The notes under the pieces were generated by a model that saw nothing but the letters and a program-made list of their open reading frames with translations, did not search any database and had not been told where the DNA came from. From Ferrimonas sp. YFM (GTDB taxonomy: Bacteria; Pseudomonadota; Gammaproteobacteria; Enterobacterales; Shewanellaceae), in the NCBI RefSeq assembly GCF_030296015.1, contig NZ_AP027368.1, positions 1,302,001 through 1,366,000 of the forward strand: DNA of 64,000 nucleotides. Direction: 5' to 3'. This document shows, one piece after another, positions 9,459-19,040 of the stretch. Positions within the stretch are counted from its first letter, which is position 1, and each line of letters starts with the position of its first letter. A program made the translations under genes and the position numbers.

Positions 9459-10838
9459 ATGAAAGAAGTTGCCTTCCGTTGGGTGGATAAATGGCTTATC
9501 CACCTGAACCTGAGAGAGAAATTTTACCTCCTGTTCCTGCTTCCCCTGATTACCCTGTTGTTTGCCGGCTGGGTCCTGACCCACCAATCCAACCAGTCAC
9601 AGAAACTGGATAGCCTGCAACAACAACAACTGGTGTCCAAACTGCTGAATGCGGGCTCCATCCCTGCCGACCAGGCCCGGACTCTGCTGCAACAGAGTGG
9701 TCTGAAGGTCGAGGGGCAGGGCAACAACTACCAGGTGGTGGCCCCGTCCGACTCCGGCTTGCTCAGTCAGGTGGCGGGTTGGCAGTGGACCCTGCTGGGG
9801 GCGCTGTTGCTGCTGAGCCTGATGACCAGCTACTACATCATGACCTTTATTGGCGGCGCCATGTTCAGTACCTATAAGGCGTTGAATAACTTGGCAGACG
9901 GCGATCTGGTTCAGCGTCTTAACTACTTCCCGGTGCGGGATGAGTTCAGCCTGTTGGCGATCACCATAGATAAGGTGACCGAGCGGGAGCAGCAACTGGT
10001 GCTGGAGATGAAGAACGCCGCGTCCCTGTTGACCAGCATCGGCAATGAACTGGCCGCCATGAGTCAGCAGTCCGAGGTATTGGCGGAGGATCAGCAGTCT
10101 CAGATCGATGGTCTGGCCGGTGCCAGCGTCGAGATGGAAGCCTCCATCCGCGAAGTGGCCGCACACTCAGAAGACTCCTCCACCCTGACCCAGGACGCGG
10201 CTCAGGCCTCCAACCAGGGCCAGCAGAAGGTGGACCAGACCCGCGGCGCCATCGCCAGCCTGGCCAGGGAGATTGAACAGGCCCAACGCGCCGTGACCGA
10301 TCTGGATGCCAGCACGGTGGAGATTGGCAAGGTGCTGACCACCATCAACGCCATCAGTGAACAGACTAACTTGTTGGCCCTGAACGCGGCCATCGAGGCC
10401 GCCCGTGCCGGCGAGCAGGGGCGGGGCTTTGCGGTGGTGGCCGATGAGGTGCGTACCCTGGCCAGCAGCACCCAGCAGGCAACCGTGGAAATTCAGGGAA
10501 TGGTGGAAGGGTTGCAGAACCACAGCAAGGGGCTGTTGCAGGTGACCGAGAGCACGGTGAGCAATGCCCACCAGAGCCAGGAACTGATGTCCGCCGTCCA
10601 CGGTGAGATTGAGCAGATCAGCGGTCTGAATGTTACCATCTCCGATCGCAGTGCCGAGATTGCCGCTGCGGCCACTCAGCAGGGCAGCGTGGCCGCAGAG
10701 ATCGCCGCCAGCCTGGAGCGGGTGCGGGCCCAGTCCCATGAAGTGGTGGGGATGATCCGCGACAGTGCCTCCAACGTGGAGCGCATTGCCCAGCAGGCGA
10801 CGGTGATTGAGGGACTGGTGAAAGACCTCAAGGCCTAA
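9459..10838 (+). CDS. Methyl-accepting chemotaxis protein
   Basis: A 459-residue chemoreceptor. It has one N-terminal membrane helix (about 21-40), a small periplasmic sensor region of roughly 75 residues, a second membrane helix (about 108-132), a HAMP domain, and a long cytoplasmic coiled coil with the highly conserved signalling tip ([21 protein letters not shown]). There is no C-terminal NWETF-like CheR/CheB tether. The ATG at 9459 is chosen over an upstream GTG at 9411, because the membrane helix follows at the usual distance and GAGAGTGGTCGG precedes it. The ligand cannot be read from the sequence. A strong terminator follows. Confidence 0.95.
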   Translation: MKEVAFRWVDKWLIHLNLREKFYLLFLLPLITLLFAGWVLTHQSNQSQKLDSLQQQQLVSKLLNAGSIPADQARTLLQQSGLKVEGQGNNYQVVAPSDSGLLSQVAGWQWTLLGALLLLSLMTSYYIMTFIGGAMFSTYKALNNLADGDLVQRLNYFPVRDEFSLLAITIDKVTEREQQLVLEMKNAASLLTSIGNELAAMSQQSEVLAEDQQSQIDGLAGASVEMEASIREVAAHSEDSSTLTQDAAQASNQGQQKVDQTRGAIASLAREIEQAQRAVTDLDASTVEIGKVLTTINAISEQTNLLALNAAIEAARAGEQGRGFAVVADEVRTLASSTQQATVEIQGMVEGLQNHSKGLLQVTESTVSNAHQSQELMSAVHGEIEQISGLNVTISDRSAEIAAAATQQGSVAAEIAASLERVRAQSHEVVGMIRDSASNVERIAQQATVIEGLVKDLKA

Positions 10839-10854
10839 GCCGGTTTTGCTGTCG

Positions 10855-10879
10855 AAAGCCGCCGTCAGGCGGCTTTTTT
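10855..10879 (+). terminator. Rho-independent terminator after the chemoreceptor gene
   Basis: A 9-bp stem (AAAGCCGCC/GGCGGCTTT), loop GTCA, then a T-run. Confidence 0.93.
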
Positions 10880-10947
10880 GCGCCTGGTCCTGGGGTCAAC
10901 ATCTGGTACCATAGGGGTTAATGAACTGAGTTTACAAAGGAAATGTC

Positions 10948-11910
10948 ATGCTATCCCTGCTGATGCTGGCGGCGGCCCCGCAGATGACCGATATGGACGC
11001 CTGTTTATTGAAGGCGGTGAAAGAAGCCGTTGGTGATGTGACCGTTGCCGAGCTTAGGGTGATCTGTGAGGAACAGCTGAATCCAGAGCGTGAGCTTCAT
11101 GACAGTGCCCTGGAGCATCGGATCGCCGAGGAGCGGATCAGCAACGCCTCTGACTTCAGTCTGACCGCCCATAAAAACAACTATGTGCTGCCATTTACCT
11201 TCAACCAGACGCCAAACCAGGCGCCGTTCGACCCGGATGAGTTGCCCCTGCAGCACGCGGAGATGAAGTTCCAGTTCAGCTTCAAGATGCCTCTGACTGT
11301 GCCTCTGCTGGATGACAGTGGCCGGCTGTTTTTCGCCTACACCAATCAGAGTTGGTGGCAGGCGTACAACAGCGATTATTCTGCGCCCTTCAGGGAAACC
11401 AATCATGAACCCGAGCTGTTCTGGGTACAGAGTGTCGACTGGCAGGTGGGCGACTGGCAGGTGCCGTTCTGGGTGCTGGGGATCAACCATCAGTCCAATG
11501 GCCAGAATGGAGACAAGAGCCGCTCCTGGAACCGGATCATCGGCTCCCTGGTGTTTGAGAAGGATGAGTGGACCGTGCTGGCTAGTACCTGGTACCGGCT
11601 GCCCGAGGATGAGAAGGAGTCGCCCGAAGATTCCAAGGGCGATGACAACCCGGACATCCTGGATTATATGGGCTACGGCGAGCTGGGGGTGGTCTACAAG
11701 TACCATGACCACACCTTCAGTGGCCTGTTCCGCAACAACCTGGACTTCGATGAGAACCGCGGTGCGGTGGAGCTGGGCTGGAGTTTCCCCATAGGCAACA
11801 AGGTGCGTGGATACGTGCAGTACTTCTATGGCTATGGGGAGAGCCTCATCGACTACAACGTCCGCACCAACCGCATTGGTGTGGGTTTGGAGATGACCCC
11901 CATTCTCTAG
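10948..11910 (+). CDS. pldA: Outer membrane phospholipase A
   Basis: A 320-residue homologue of OMPLA, the 12-strand outer-membrane beta-barrel that hydrolyses phospholipids misplaced in the outer leaflet, active as a Ca2+-dependent dimer. The catalytic triad is visible as His181, Ser183 (NHQSNGQ) and Asn195 (SRSWNR), with the same spacing as E. coli His142/Ser144/Asn156. Aromatic alternating strands follow to the end. The signal sequence is unusually short (MLSLLMLAAA), but an in-frame stop lies nine codons upstream and AAAGGAAA precedes the ATG, so this start is fixed. Confidence 0.95.
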   Translation: MLSLLMLAAAPQMTDMDACLLKAVKEAVGDVTVAELRVICEEQLNPERELHDSALEHRIAEERISNASDFSLTAHKNNYVLPFTFNQTPNQAPFDPDELPLQHAEMKFQFSFKMPLTVPLLDDSGRLFFAYTNQSWWQAYNSDYSAPFRETNHEPELFWVQSVDWQVGDWQVPFWVLGINHQSNGQNGDKSRSWNRIIGSLVFEKDEWTVLASTWYRLPEDEKESPEDSKGDDNPDILDYMGYGELGVVYKYHDHTFSGLFRNNLDFDENRGAVELGWSFPIGNKVRGYVQYFYGYGESLIDYNVRTNRIGVGLEMTPIL

Positions 11911-11924
11911 CCCACCAGGGCAAG

Positions 11925-11950
11925 CAAAGCCGCCCCAATGGGCGGCTTTG
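11925..11950. terminator. Shared hairpin between convergent pldA and creD
   Basis: An 11-bp perfect stem (CAAAGCCGCCC/GGGCGGCTTTG) with a 4-base loop, between the two convergent stops. The T-tracts are short on both strands, so a bidirectional terminator of moderate strength is likely. Confidence 0.75.
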
Positions 11951-11955
11951 TTGTC

Positions 11956-13275
11956 TCAGTCTCCCTGGTTGGCCGCAGAGGCGGTTTTGCCATACCAGTT
12001 GACGTTGCGGGTCATCATCATCAGCAGGCTCAATACTGCAAAGCAGAGTATGGAGCCCATCAGCAGGGCGTAGCTTTCCGCCTGAAGCAAGCCAAACAGC
12101 AGGGCGTAGAGCAGCACCAGGCAGAATGAGAACAGGCGACCCTGGCGGTTGCCCAGAATGCCGGCCACATAGCTGCCCAGCAGGACGGTCGAGGCCAGAG
12201 AGGCCGCCGCATATGCCAGGTTGAACCCTATGTGCTCGCTCAGGGAGAGCAGCAGCAGATAAAACAGCGCCAGGGCCAGCCCCACGAAGCTGTATTGGAT
12301 GGGGTGGATGGGTCGGGATTGCAGCAGCTCCAGCAGGAAGAAGGTGGCGAACACCAGGGCGATGACCAGCACGGCGTAGTTGATGGCCCGGTGGGATTTC
12401 AGGTAGTGGTCCACAGGATCGATCAGTCTTACCCCCATTTGCCTCCCGTTCAAGCCGCTGCACTGGCCGGTGTTCTCCAGGCAATTCAGCATCAGAGGTT
12501 CGATGTTGGTGGAGAAGTTGTTGGTCTTCCACTGGGCGGTAAAGCCGGTGTCATCGACCGAGGAGGCCACCGGCAGGTAGTCGCCGACGAAGCTTGGGTG
12601 TGGCCAGGGGGAGCTGAGGCTCAGGGAAGAGAGCTCACCCACAGGCGTGACCTTCAGGGATTCCATTCCGCCCAGAGTCAGGTTCAATGAGAAAGGAACC
12701 GGCTGGGTGATGTCCAGCGTGGCCAGAGGCAGTTCGGCCCCTATCCCCTGAGGCCAGGATCTTAGGCCGGTTCCCGGTTTCAGGGCCAGCTCCTGCCCGG
12801 CCAGGTTCAGGGGGCTGAGATCGCCGATGCCGCGGCTGTCGCTGATGGCCATCACCATAGACACGGACTGTATCTCATCATTTGCCAGGGTGTTTAGCCA
12901 GGAGAGATCGAACTGCCCCTGAATCTGGGTCTCGGCCTGATAGAGGCGGGCGGTGTAGATCCCCCGGTATCTTTCATGGGTGAGCATCTGCGCATCCAGC
13001 TGGAAGCGTTTGGGCAGAATCAGTTTCTGTTTGCTTAAGGGGCGGCCGCGAGAGTCCCGCTCCTTGGGGTCCAGGTAACGGATGTGGACCAGGGGCCCCA
13101 TCAATTGCTGTTCCCCGGCGCTGCTGTTGGCGATTTCGTCTCGTACCTGCTGCTGTCGCTGGGCTCGTTCGCTGGAGATGCCACTGATCAGGTTCAGGGG
13201 GATCTGCAGCAGGACAAACAGCAGCACTATGTAGCCAAATTTGGTGCTGATGTCGTTTTTAAAGAGGTGTTTCAT
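11956..13275 (-). CDS. creD: Inner membrane protein CreD
   Basis: A 439-residue CreD homologue: an N-terminal membrane helix (LFKNDISTKFGYIVLLFVLL), a large periplasmic domain with the conserved RGIYTARLYQAE region, and a cluster of about five to six C-terminal membrane helices. CreD is the main output of the CreBC two-component system and is linked to envelope stress and beta-lactam response in other gammaproteobacteria; its molecular role is not settled. The start at 13275 is preferred (AAGGAGAG upstream) over one 117 bases further out. It lies 70 bases downstream of creC on the same strand. Confidence 0.93.
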   Translation of the reverse strand: MKHLFKNDISTKFGYIVLLFVLLQIPLNLISGISSERAQRQQQVRDEIANSSAGEQQLMGPLVHIRYLDPKERDSRGRPLSKQKLILPKRFQLDAQMLTHERYRGIYTARLYQAETQIQGQFDLSWLNTLANDEIQSVSMVMAISDSRGIGDLSPLNLAGQELALKPGTGLRSWPQGIGAELPLATLDITQPVPFSLNLTLGGMESLKVTPVGELSSLSLSSPWPHPSFVGDYLPVASSVDDTGFTAQWKTNNFSTNIEPLMLNCLENTGQCSGLNGRQMGVRLIDPVDHYLKSHRAINYAVLVIALVFATFFLLELLQSRPIHPIQYSFVGLALALFYLLLLSLSEHIGFNLAYAAASLASTVLLGSYVAGILGNRQGRLFSFCLVLLYALLFGLLQAESYALLMGSILCFAVLSLLMMMTRNVNWYGKTASAANQGD

Positions 13276-13345
13276 CTCTGCTCTCCTTGTTTTTTTCCAG
13301 CTTATCGAGGGAAGTTGGAGAGAGAGTGGAGCCAATGTGGAGAGT

Positions 13346-14788
13346 TTATGGAGTTGGCAAATCCAGGCTGACCCGGACGCCCCCCTGCACATTCTCGATG
13401 ATCAAACCGGCGTCATGAAGCTTGGCCACCTGGGCGACAAAGTTCAGCCCCAGGCCGGTGCTCTTCTGCCCATGCTCCCTGGGCAGGGAGTAGAAGCGCT
13501 CAGTCAGCCTGGGCAGGGCATAGTCGGGGATGGCCGGCCCCTGGTTGAACAGCGAGACTCGCCATGAGTGTGGTTGCCGTGTGGCCTGCCACTGCAGCTG
13601 GCCACCCCGGGGAACAAACTCCAGGGCGTTGTCCATCAGATTGAACAGTGCCTGGCGCAGCAGGAAGGGATCGCCTCGCAATCGGGCATCGTCCGGTATA
13701 TCGACGTCGAGGTTCAGCTGCCCCTGCTCGAGTCGAGCCGAGGCGCCCTGAATCACAGGCTCGAGCAGCTCACCGAGCGCCAGAGTCTGGCGCTGGTCCA
13801 GCTGGGGCATGGCTTCGAGCTTAGCCAGTTCCAGCAGCCTCTCCACCAGTTGCTGCATCCGGGTGCTTTCCCGCTCGATGTTGCCGGCAAACTTCAGCCG
13901 TTTCGCTTCCGGCAGGGGGGACTGCAGAATCTCTCCGGCACCGCGGATGGCGGACAGTGGGCTTTTGAGCTCATGGGTCAGGGTCTGAACATACTCCTCC
14001 ACATACTGCTTACCATCGAGCTGGTTGCGCAGGGTCTCCAGGGCATTGCTCAGGGCTGCGAACTCGAAGAACATCCGAAAGCTGGGCTTGGTGGCTTTTT
14101 CTCCGCGGCCCATCTGCTGGGCGTACTGCTCCAGCCGGCTCAGGGCGGTGTTGATGCGCCAGGAGACCAGAGCCCCGGCCAGCAGCACCAGTGTGGTCAT
14201 CAGCACCAGCCAGATCAGCACCTTGCGCTTGGACAGGTCGATGAAGGGCTGAACCGACCGGTTGGCCTTGGCCACGGTAACGCTGCCGATGATCTCCTTG
14301 CCCTGGTAGATGGGGGCGGCCACATGCATCACGGTGGACAGGGGATCGTCCGGATCCAGGGCGGTGCTGCGGGCGCCATATTGCCCCCGCAACGTCAGAT
14401 AGACGTCATTCCACCGGGAGAAGTCGGCACCGATGTCCTGTTGCCAGGAGTCGGCGATCACCTGACCCGTGCCATCGGTGACATAGATGCGGTGGCTGAT
14501 GGACTTCTTGCCAAACTCCCAGATTCGGGCCTTGGGCTGGCGCAGGCCGTAAGCGGCGATCAGCTCGGCAAAGCGGCTCTGGCTCAGCTCGCCTTTGCTC
14601 ATCTCCTCCGCCGCCAGCACCGCCAGCAGGTTGGCCACGTCCACCAGGGTCTCTTCGGTGACCTGGCGCACCGTGGGTTTGAGCTCCTGGATCACCGACT
14701 TGGTGACCAGGTAGCCGGTAAGGGCCACCGGCAACAGAAACAGCAGAAACAGGCGCAGGCCCAGGGGAATCTTTGGCCAGCGTCTCAT
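13346..14788 (-). CDS. creC: Sensor histidine kinase CreC
   Basis: A 480-residue membrane histidine kinase: a first membrane helix (LRLFLLFLLPVALTGYLV), a periplasmic sensor domain with PAS/Cache-like features (YVTDGTGQVIADS), a second membrane helix (VLIWLVLMTTLVLLAGALVS), a HAMP-like linker, the H-box LTHELKSPLSAIRG and an ATPase domain with N (DNALEF) and G (GLGLNFV) boxes. It pairs with CreB encoded 22 bases upstream and creD downstream, forming creB-creC-creD. No creA homologue is present here. Confidence 0.95.
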   Translation of the reverse strand: MRRWPKIPLGLRLFLLFLLPVALTGYLVTKSVIQELKPTVRQVTEETLVDVANLLAVLAAEEMSKGELSQSRFAELIAAYGLRQPKARIWEFGKKSISHRIYVTDGTGQVIADSWQQDIGADFSRWNDVYLTLRGQYGARSTALDPDDPLSTVMHVAAPIYQGKEIIGSVTVAKANRSVQPFIDLSKRKVLIWLVLMTTLVLLAGALVSWRINTALSRLEQYAQQMGRGEKATKPSFRMFFEFAALSNALETLRNQLDGKQYVEEYVQTLTHELKSPLSAIRGAGEILQSPLPEAKRLKFAGNIERESTRMQQLVERLLELAKLEAMPQLDQRQTLALGELLEPVIQGASARLEQGQLNLDVDIPDDARLRGDPFLLRQALFNLMDNALEFVPRGGQLQWQATRQPHSWRVSLFNQGPAIPDYALPRLTERFYSLPREHGQKSTGLGLNFVAQVAKLHDAGLIIENVQGGVRVSLDLPTP

Positions 14789-14810
14789 CGGTTTGCCTTA
14801 CAGGGGGTCA

Positions 14811-15479
14811 TCATTGTTCATTCCGGATGCTGTAGAGGTAGCCAAAGCCCCGCTTGGTGCGAACTCGCCCCTGCAGGCCAAAGGGTTTGAGCTTGGCACG
14901 AATCGCCTTGATGTGGGAGTCGATGTTGCGCTCGTAGGCCGCCTCCGCGGGCATCTGCGCCGCGTCCATCAACTGCTCACGACTCAGCACCCGCTCGACC
15001 GACTCAACCAGCTTGTGGAGGATGCGATACTCCACCGTGGTCAGGCCAAGCGGCTGCTGCCGCACCCAGTAGTCGTAGTTCTCCGGGCGCAGGTCAGTGG
15101 GTACTTCAGCCTGGTCCGGCTGGGGCCTGGCCCGTAACCTGAGTTTGACCCTGGCCAGCACTTCTCTGGGGCTGAAGGGTTTGGTGACGTAATCGTCGGC
15201 ACCGATCTCCAGGCCCACCACCCTGTCTATCTCATCGCCGCGTGCGGTGAGGAAGATAATGGGCAGGGAGGAAAAGGAGCGGATCTGTTTGCACAGCTCA
15301 AAACCACTCATGTCCGGCAGCCCGACGTCCAGAACCACCAGATCTGCGGCGCCCTGCTCTATGACGGCCAGCCCCTGTCGGGCAGTGGTGTGCCACAGGG
15401 TGTCAAACCCCTCCATCTCCAGCACATGAACCAGGGTGTCGGCGATGGCGGGCTCATCTTCGATAATCAGGATTTTCAA
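14811..15479 (-). CDS. creB: Response regulator CreB
   Basis: A 222-residue OmpR/PhoB-type regulator. The receiver domain (about 1-120) carries the acidic pocket (EDEP), the phospho-acceptor Asp in VVLDVGLPD and the conserved Lys in YVTKPFSPRE. The C-terminal winged helix contains the LTTVEYRILHKLVE and RNIDSHIKAIRAKL segments. It is the first gene of creBCD. The direct-repeat cre tag known from E. coli (TTCAC-N6-TTCAC) was searched for by eye upstream and not found. The DUF3943 gene is divergent, about 180 bases away. Confidence 0.95.
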   Translation of the reverse strand: MKILIIEDEPAIADTLVHVLEMEGFDTLWHTTARQGLAVIEQGAADLVVLDVGLPDMSGFELCKQIRSFSSLPIIFLTARGDEIDRVVGLEIGADDYVTKPFSPREVLARVKLRLRARPQPDQAEVPTDLRPENYDYWVRQQPLGLTTVEYRILHKLVESVERVLSREQLMDAAQMPAEAAYERNIDSHIKAIRAKLKPFGLQGRVRTKRGFGYLYSIRNEQ

Positions 15480-15661
15480 GGTGTTACTCTTTATTCGAAC
15501 TGTTCAGGGATTATACTCATTAATTGGGGCAATACGGCAACCGGATAGGGTTGACCTGGATGCCTCGAAGAGCGTTGTGGGAATAAACCTTGGTTCGTTC
15601 AGCTAAGGTACTGATAAAGAACCTACAATCAGCTTCATTTTGGCCAGGGAGAGGATGAGAG

Positions 15662-16972
15662 ATGAGACTTTGTACAGTGGCGCTGGCGTTGATGCTGGCG
15701 GGGGGCGCCTGGGCCGGTGAGGAGGTGGAGCGCAGCCCCATCACCAACAGCCGCTGGGAGGAACTATCCCTGACGCCCGATGTGTATGACAATCCCTATG
15801 CCGTCTCCCTGTTCAGTGCCCCCAATGGAGAGGACAAGGCGCGTCTCTGGTCTCAGACCAAATCGGTGGCCGCTTACGGCGTGGGGGTGGCCGGCTTTAT
15901 CGCCCTGCTGCCGGAGGACATCTCCAACTGGGAGCGGGACGACATCGGCCTGTTCGACAAGTGGTGGGACAACGTCTCCGACGGCCCGGTCTGGGATCGG
16001 GATGTCTGGTACATCAACTACATAGGCCACCCCTATTTTGGCGGGGTCTACTATCAGGTGGCCCGCAAATCCGGCTACCGCCAGTGGGACGCCTTCGTCT
16101 ACTCCTTCCTGATGTCCACCTTTTACTGGGAGTATGGCCTGGAGGCCTTTGCCGAGATCCCGGCGATTCAGGATCTGGTGGTCACCCCGGTACTGGGCTG
16201 GGTCTACGGTGAGTGGGCTTTCAACAAGGAGCAGGAGATCTGGGCCAACGGCGGTAAGGTGTGGGGGTCCGAGGGCTGGGGCAGCACCGCGCTGTTTTTC
16301 CTGGATCCGGTGGACAGCATCGGCCGGGGCATCAATAACCTGGTGGGACGCCAGCTGATCAAGGCGGGTACAGGTTATGTGACCCTCAATGAGCTCACCA
16401 TGGCCGATGGCGGCACCGACACCCAGGTGCAGTTGCAGCTCAGGTACCGTTTCGGCGGCGGCGACGAGGGGATGAGGCCCCCGAAAACCGGCTATATGCC
16501 CAGCGACGATCCGGTGGACACCGGCATCGTCGGCCTGACTCTGGGGACCACCTGGGTGGAGCCGGACAGCAAGTGGGGCGTCAAGGCCGGCCCGGCGGCG
16601 GTGATGACCCTGGGGCTCTATTTTACCCCGAGCTTCTCCACCCGGCTGAGCTACGCCCGAGGGGACCTGGATGAGAAGGGCAGTGGCAAGCAGCTGACCT
16701 ACGAGAACTACAGCCTGGATGCCCAGTACTACTTTATGGCGGAACAGGCGCTGCGCCCCTACCTCATTGGTGGGGTGGGCGAGACCATGTGGGAGCAGGA
16801 CAGGGACAGGAAAACCTTCCAGGTGAACGGCGGGGCCGGACTGCACTGGCGCTGGCATCGCAACTGGGCACTGCAGGGACAGTGGCGTGCCTTCCACAGC
16901 ACCAGTGCCTCCACCACGGATTCCATGGCCGAGGTGCAGCTGGTGTACCGCTTTGGCGGCGGCGAGCGATAA
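15662..16972 (+). CDS. DUF3943-domain outer membrane protein
   Basis: A 436-residue exported protein (signal peptide ending AGGAWAGEE). The N-terminal half carries the DUF3943 features, including YINYIGHPYFGGVYYQVAR and the FVYSFLMSTFYWEYGLEAFAE helices. The C-terminal 170 residues look like an outer-membrane beta-barrel (alternating pattern, LQLRYRFGGG, ending in VQLVYRFGGG). The function of the family is unknown to me. It is preceded by AGGGAGAGG, is divergent from creB and ends before a strong bidirectional terminator. Confidence 0.85.
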   Translation: MRLCTVALALMLAGGAWAGEEVERSPITNSRWEELSLTPDVYDNPYAVSLFSAPNGEDKARLWSQTKSVAAYGVGVAGFIALLPEDISNWERDDIGLFDKWWDNVSDGPVWDRDVWYINYIGHPYFGGVYYQVARKSGYRQWDAFVYSFLMSTFYWEYGLEAFAEIPAIQDLVVTPVLGWVYGEWAFNKEQEIWANGGKVWGSEGWGSTALFFLDPVDSIGRGINNLVGRQLIKAGTGYVTLNELTMADGGTDTQVQLQLRYRFGGGDEGMRPPKTGYMPSDDPVDTGIVGLTLGTTWVEPDSKWGVKAGPAAVMTLGLYFTPSFSTRLSYARGDLDEKGSGKQLTYENYSLDAQYYFMAEQALRPYLIGGVGETMWEQDRDRKTFQVNGGAGLHWRWHRNWALQGQWRAFHSTSASTTDSMAEVQLVYRFGGGER

Positions 16973-16990
16973 CGGCTTGGACTCAGGATC

Positions 16991-17018
16991 AAAAAGCCCG
17001 GCATCTGCCGGGCTTTTT
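16991..17018. terminator. Bidirectional terminator
   Basis: A 12-bp perfect stem (AAAAAGCCCGGC/GCCGGGCTTTTT) with loop ATCT, between the convergent DUF3943 and DUF3010 genes. A-tract and T-tract on both sides let it work in both directions. Confidence 0.95.
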
Positions 17019-17020
17019 GA

Positions 17021-17446
17021 TTATTTGGCGTTGAGGAAGGCGAAGCCTGTGGTGAAGGCCGCTTCCTGGAACTGCTTGAGTCCCACATCCTTGGTGGTGA
17101 CCTCCAGGGGCGTGCGCTTCAGGCTCTCCTTGATGGCGGTGTTGGTCACCACCTGGGCATCCAGGCCCTCAATCAGCTGAATCGCCGCTTCCATCTTGAA
17201 GCCCGCCGCACTGCCGGCAAACTTGCCCTTGGTGGGGCGTTCGCGAATCACCACCTTATCCACCTGGTAGTCGCTCAACAGTTTGGCAAACTCGCTCTGG
17301 AAGGCGTGCAGCGCCTTGGTGCCCTGGGTGTCGGTCAGGGTCAGTTTGCGGGCCCGGCAATCGGGTACGTTAAACAGTCCCTTCTCCAGTGCCAGGATGC
17401 AGATAATGGCTTCGTTGCTCTTCAGTTCTACGGCGCAGATTCTCAT
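17021..17446 (-). CDS. DUF3010 family protein
   Basis: A 141-residue soluble protein matching the DUF3010 family of gammaproteobacteria, of unknown function. The N-terminus MRICAVELKSNEAIICIL and the VVIRERPTKGKFAGSAAGFK segment recall RuvC/RNase H-like folds, but I cannot identify a full catalytic set. It follows the EAL gene on the same strand by 7 bases, so the two are probably co-transcribed. Confidence 0.85.
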   Translation of the reverse strand: MRICAVELKSNEAIICILALEKGLFNVPDCRARKLTLTDTQGTKALHAFQSEFAKLLSDYQVDKVVIRERPTKGKFAGSAAGFKMEAAIQLIEGLDAQVVTNTAIKESLKRTPLEVTTKDVGLKQFQEAAFTTGFAFLNAK

Positions 17447-17453
17447 CGGTTCC

Positions 17454-19040
17454 TCAGGTGTCCCCAGTGATGGCTAGATCGGCGGCCAGTATAGTGGATC
17501 CCGCGGCGCTGCGGGAGGGGGATTCTTGTCCGTCCTCCCTCTTTGGGGAAGAAATGGTCAGGGGGCCGGGACGGGCAAACAGGAATCCCTGCATTCGGGT
17601 GATGCCGCGATCCAGCAGGTAGAGGCGCTGCTCCTCGGTTTCCACCCCTTCGGCGATCACCTCGATCTCCAGCCGGTTGGCCAGTTGCAGGATGGAGTCC
17701 AGCACCGGCTGGGGGTCGCGGCGGTGCTTGATCGCCTGAATAAAGCTGCGGTCCACCTTCAGATAGTCAGGCTGGAACACCTTGAGGCTGGCCAGGCCGT
17801 TGTGGCCGGTGCCGAAGTCGTCGATGGCCACCTTAAAACCGCGCTGGCGGATGTTGTACAGGGTGCGCTGAAAGGGGCGGGAGTGGAAATCCAGCACCTC
17901 GCGTTCGGTGATCTCCACCACCATCTGCCAGGGCTCGATGCCAATCTGCCGGCTCAGGTGCTCGAGGAAATCCCCCAGGCTGCGCTTCTCCGACAGCAGC
18001 TGCTGACCCGCCAGGTTGATGCTCAGGTAGCCATGTTGAGAGGGTTGGTACTGGCACTGGGGCGCCAGCTCATACAGCAGCCGGTCCAGTTGCTGGTGGT
18101 ACTCCAGCATGGGAATGAACTCGTCCGGCGGGACATTTCCCAGTTGTGGGTGACTCCAGCGTGCCAGCATCTCGTGGCCCAGCACCCTCTTGTCGCGGCC
18201 ATCCACTATGGGCTGGAACACCGGGAAGATCTCCCGGTTGCTGAAGGTGTCCAGCAGATCTTCCGGATGCAGCCCCTGATAGCTGCGCCAATAGAGCAGC
18301 AACATGGTCACCAGGGTGGAGAAGATCAGCGTCAGCGGCAGCCCCAGAGACAGATCCCGCTTCAGGGACAGTGTCAGGTGTTGCGGGGCCAGGGACAGGC
18401 TGATGGAGAGGGGGCCGCGTTGTTCCTTGTAGTGCTGAGACAGCCAGTCCTGTTTCGCCTCTCCCAGGGAGACGATGGTCTGTTCCTTGAACTTGAGGGT
18501 AATTTTAGCGTTGCTGAGCAACTCCGGCTCGGGAAACAGCAGCTCCATCATGCGCCGGCTCTTGGTGATGCCAAACAGGTAGCGGCTGTCACCCAGGTGC
18601 AGTGCCATCATCTGATAGGACTGCAGGTGATGGCTGACGTTCTTCATCCAGGTGGGGCCTTGCCCTTCGAGCAACATGTTGAAGGCGGTGGAGGGGGCGA
18701 TGATCAGATCTTCGTCGCGACAGAACCCCTCTTCGTCGCTCATGGTGGCCAGGTAGTCAAAGAAGTGGGACAGCTCCGCCTGGCGCTTCAGCTCCAGCTC
18801 AGAGGAGGCGTCGCACATCCCCCAGGGAATGCGTCCGGCCAGTTGTTTGAGCTCCTGCTCACTCTGGTTGTAGTAGGCGTCGAACAGGGACAGGCCGAGA
18901 TCCAGCCTGGAGTTGATGTTGTTGGTGTGGGTCATCAGGCTGAGGGAGAGGCTGAACAGCACGCCCACGAGCAGACAGAGGGAGAAGTATCGCCACCCCA
19001 GTCGGATAAAGCGTCCAAGCTGCCACCTGAATTTGCTCAT
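17454..19040 (-). CDS. CSS-motif EAL-domain cyclic-di-GMP phosphodiesterase (first paralogue)
   Basis: A 528-residue membrane protein like E. coli PdeC-type enzymes: membrane helix (about 17-36), periplasmic CSS-type sensor with two cysteines (Cys76 in MCDASS and Cys107 in FCRDE), second membrane helix (about 230-250), then a cytoplasmic EAL domain. Catalytic motifs appear intact: GHEMLARW (EML in place of EAL, metal-binding Glu kept), NLAGQQL, VEITERE, IDDFGTGHNG, AEGVETEEQ. In the CSS family the Cys pair is a redox or disulfide sensor controlling c-di-GMP hydrolysis. The literal CSS triplet is degenerate here (CRD). A close paralogue lies at 25841-27361. Confidence 0.93.
   Translation of the reverse strand: MSKFRWQLGRFIRLGWRYFSLCLLVGVLFSLSLSLMTHTNNINSRLDLGLSLFDAYYNQSEQELKQLAGRIPWGMCDASSELELKRQAELSHFFDYLATMSDEEGFCRDEDLIIAPSTAFNMLLEGQGPTWMKNVSHHLQSYQMMALHLGDSRYLFGITKSRRMMELLFPEPELLSNAKITLKFKEQTIVSLGEAKQDWLSQHYKEQRGPLSISLSLAPQHLTLSLKRDLSLGLPLTLIFSTLVTMLLLYWRSYQGLHPEDLLDTFSNREIFPVFQPIVDGRDKRVLGHEMLARWSHPQLGNVPPDEFIPMLEYHQQLDRLLYELAPQCQYQPSQHGYLSINLAGQQLLSEKRSLGDFLEHLSRQIGIEPWQMVVEITEREVLDFHSRPFQRTLYNIRQRGFKVAIDDFGTGHNGLASLKVFQPDYLKVDRSFIQAIKHRRDPQPVLDSILQLANRLEIEVIAEGVETEEQRLYLLDRGITRMQGFLFARPGPLTISSPKREDGQESPSRSAAGSTILAADLAITGDT

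Noticed and set aside
15480-15661. CreB binding tag upstream of creB
   Set aside because: I looked for TTCAC-N6-TTCAC on both strands and saw none, so autoregulation through the known tag is not supported.
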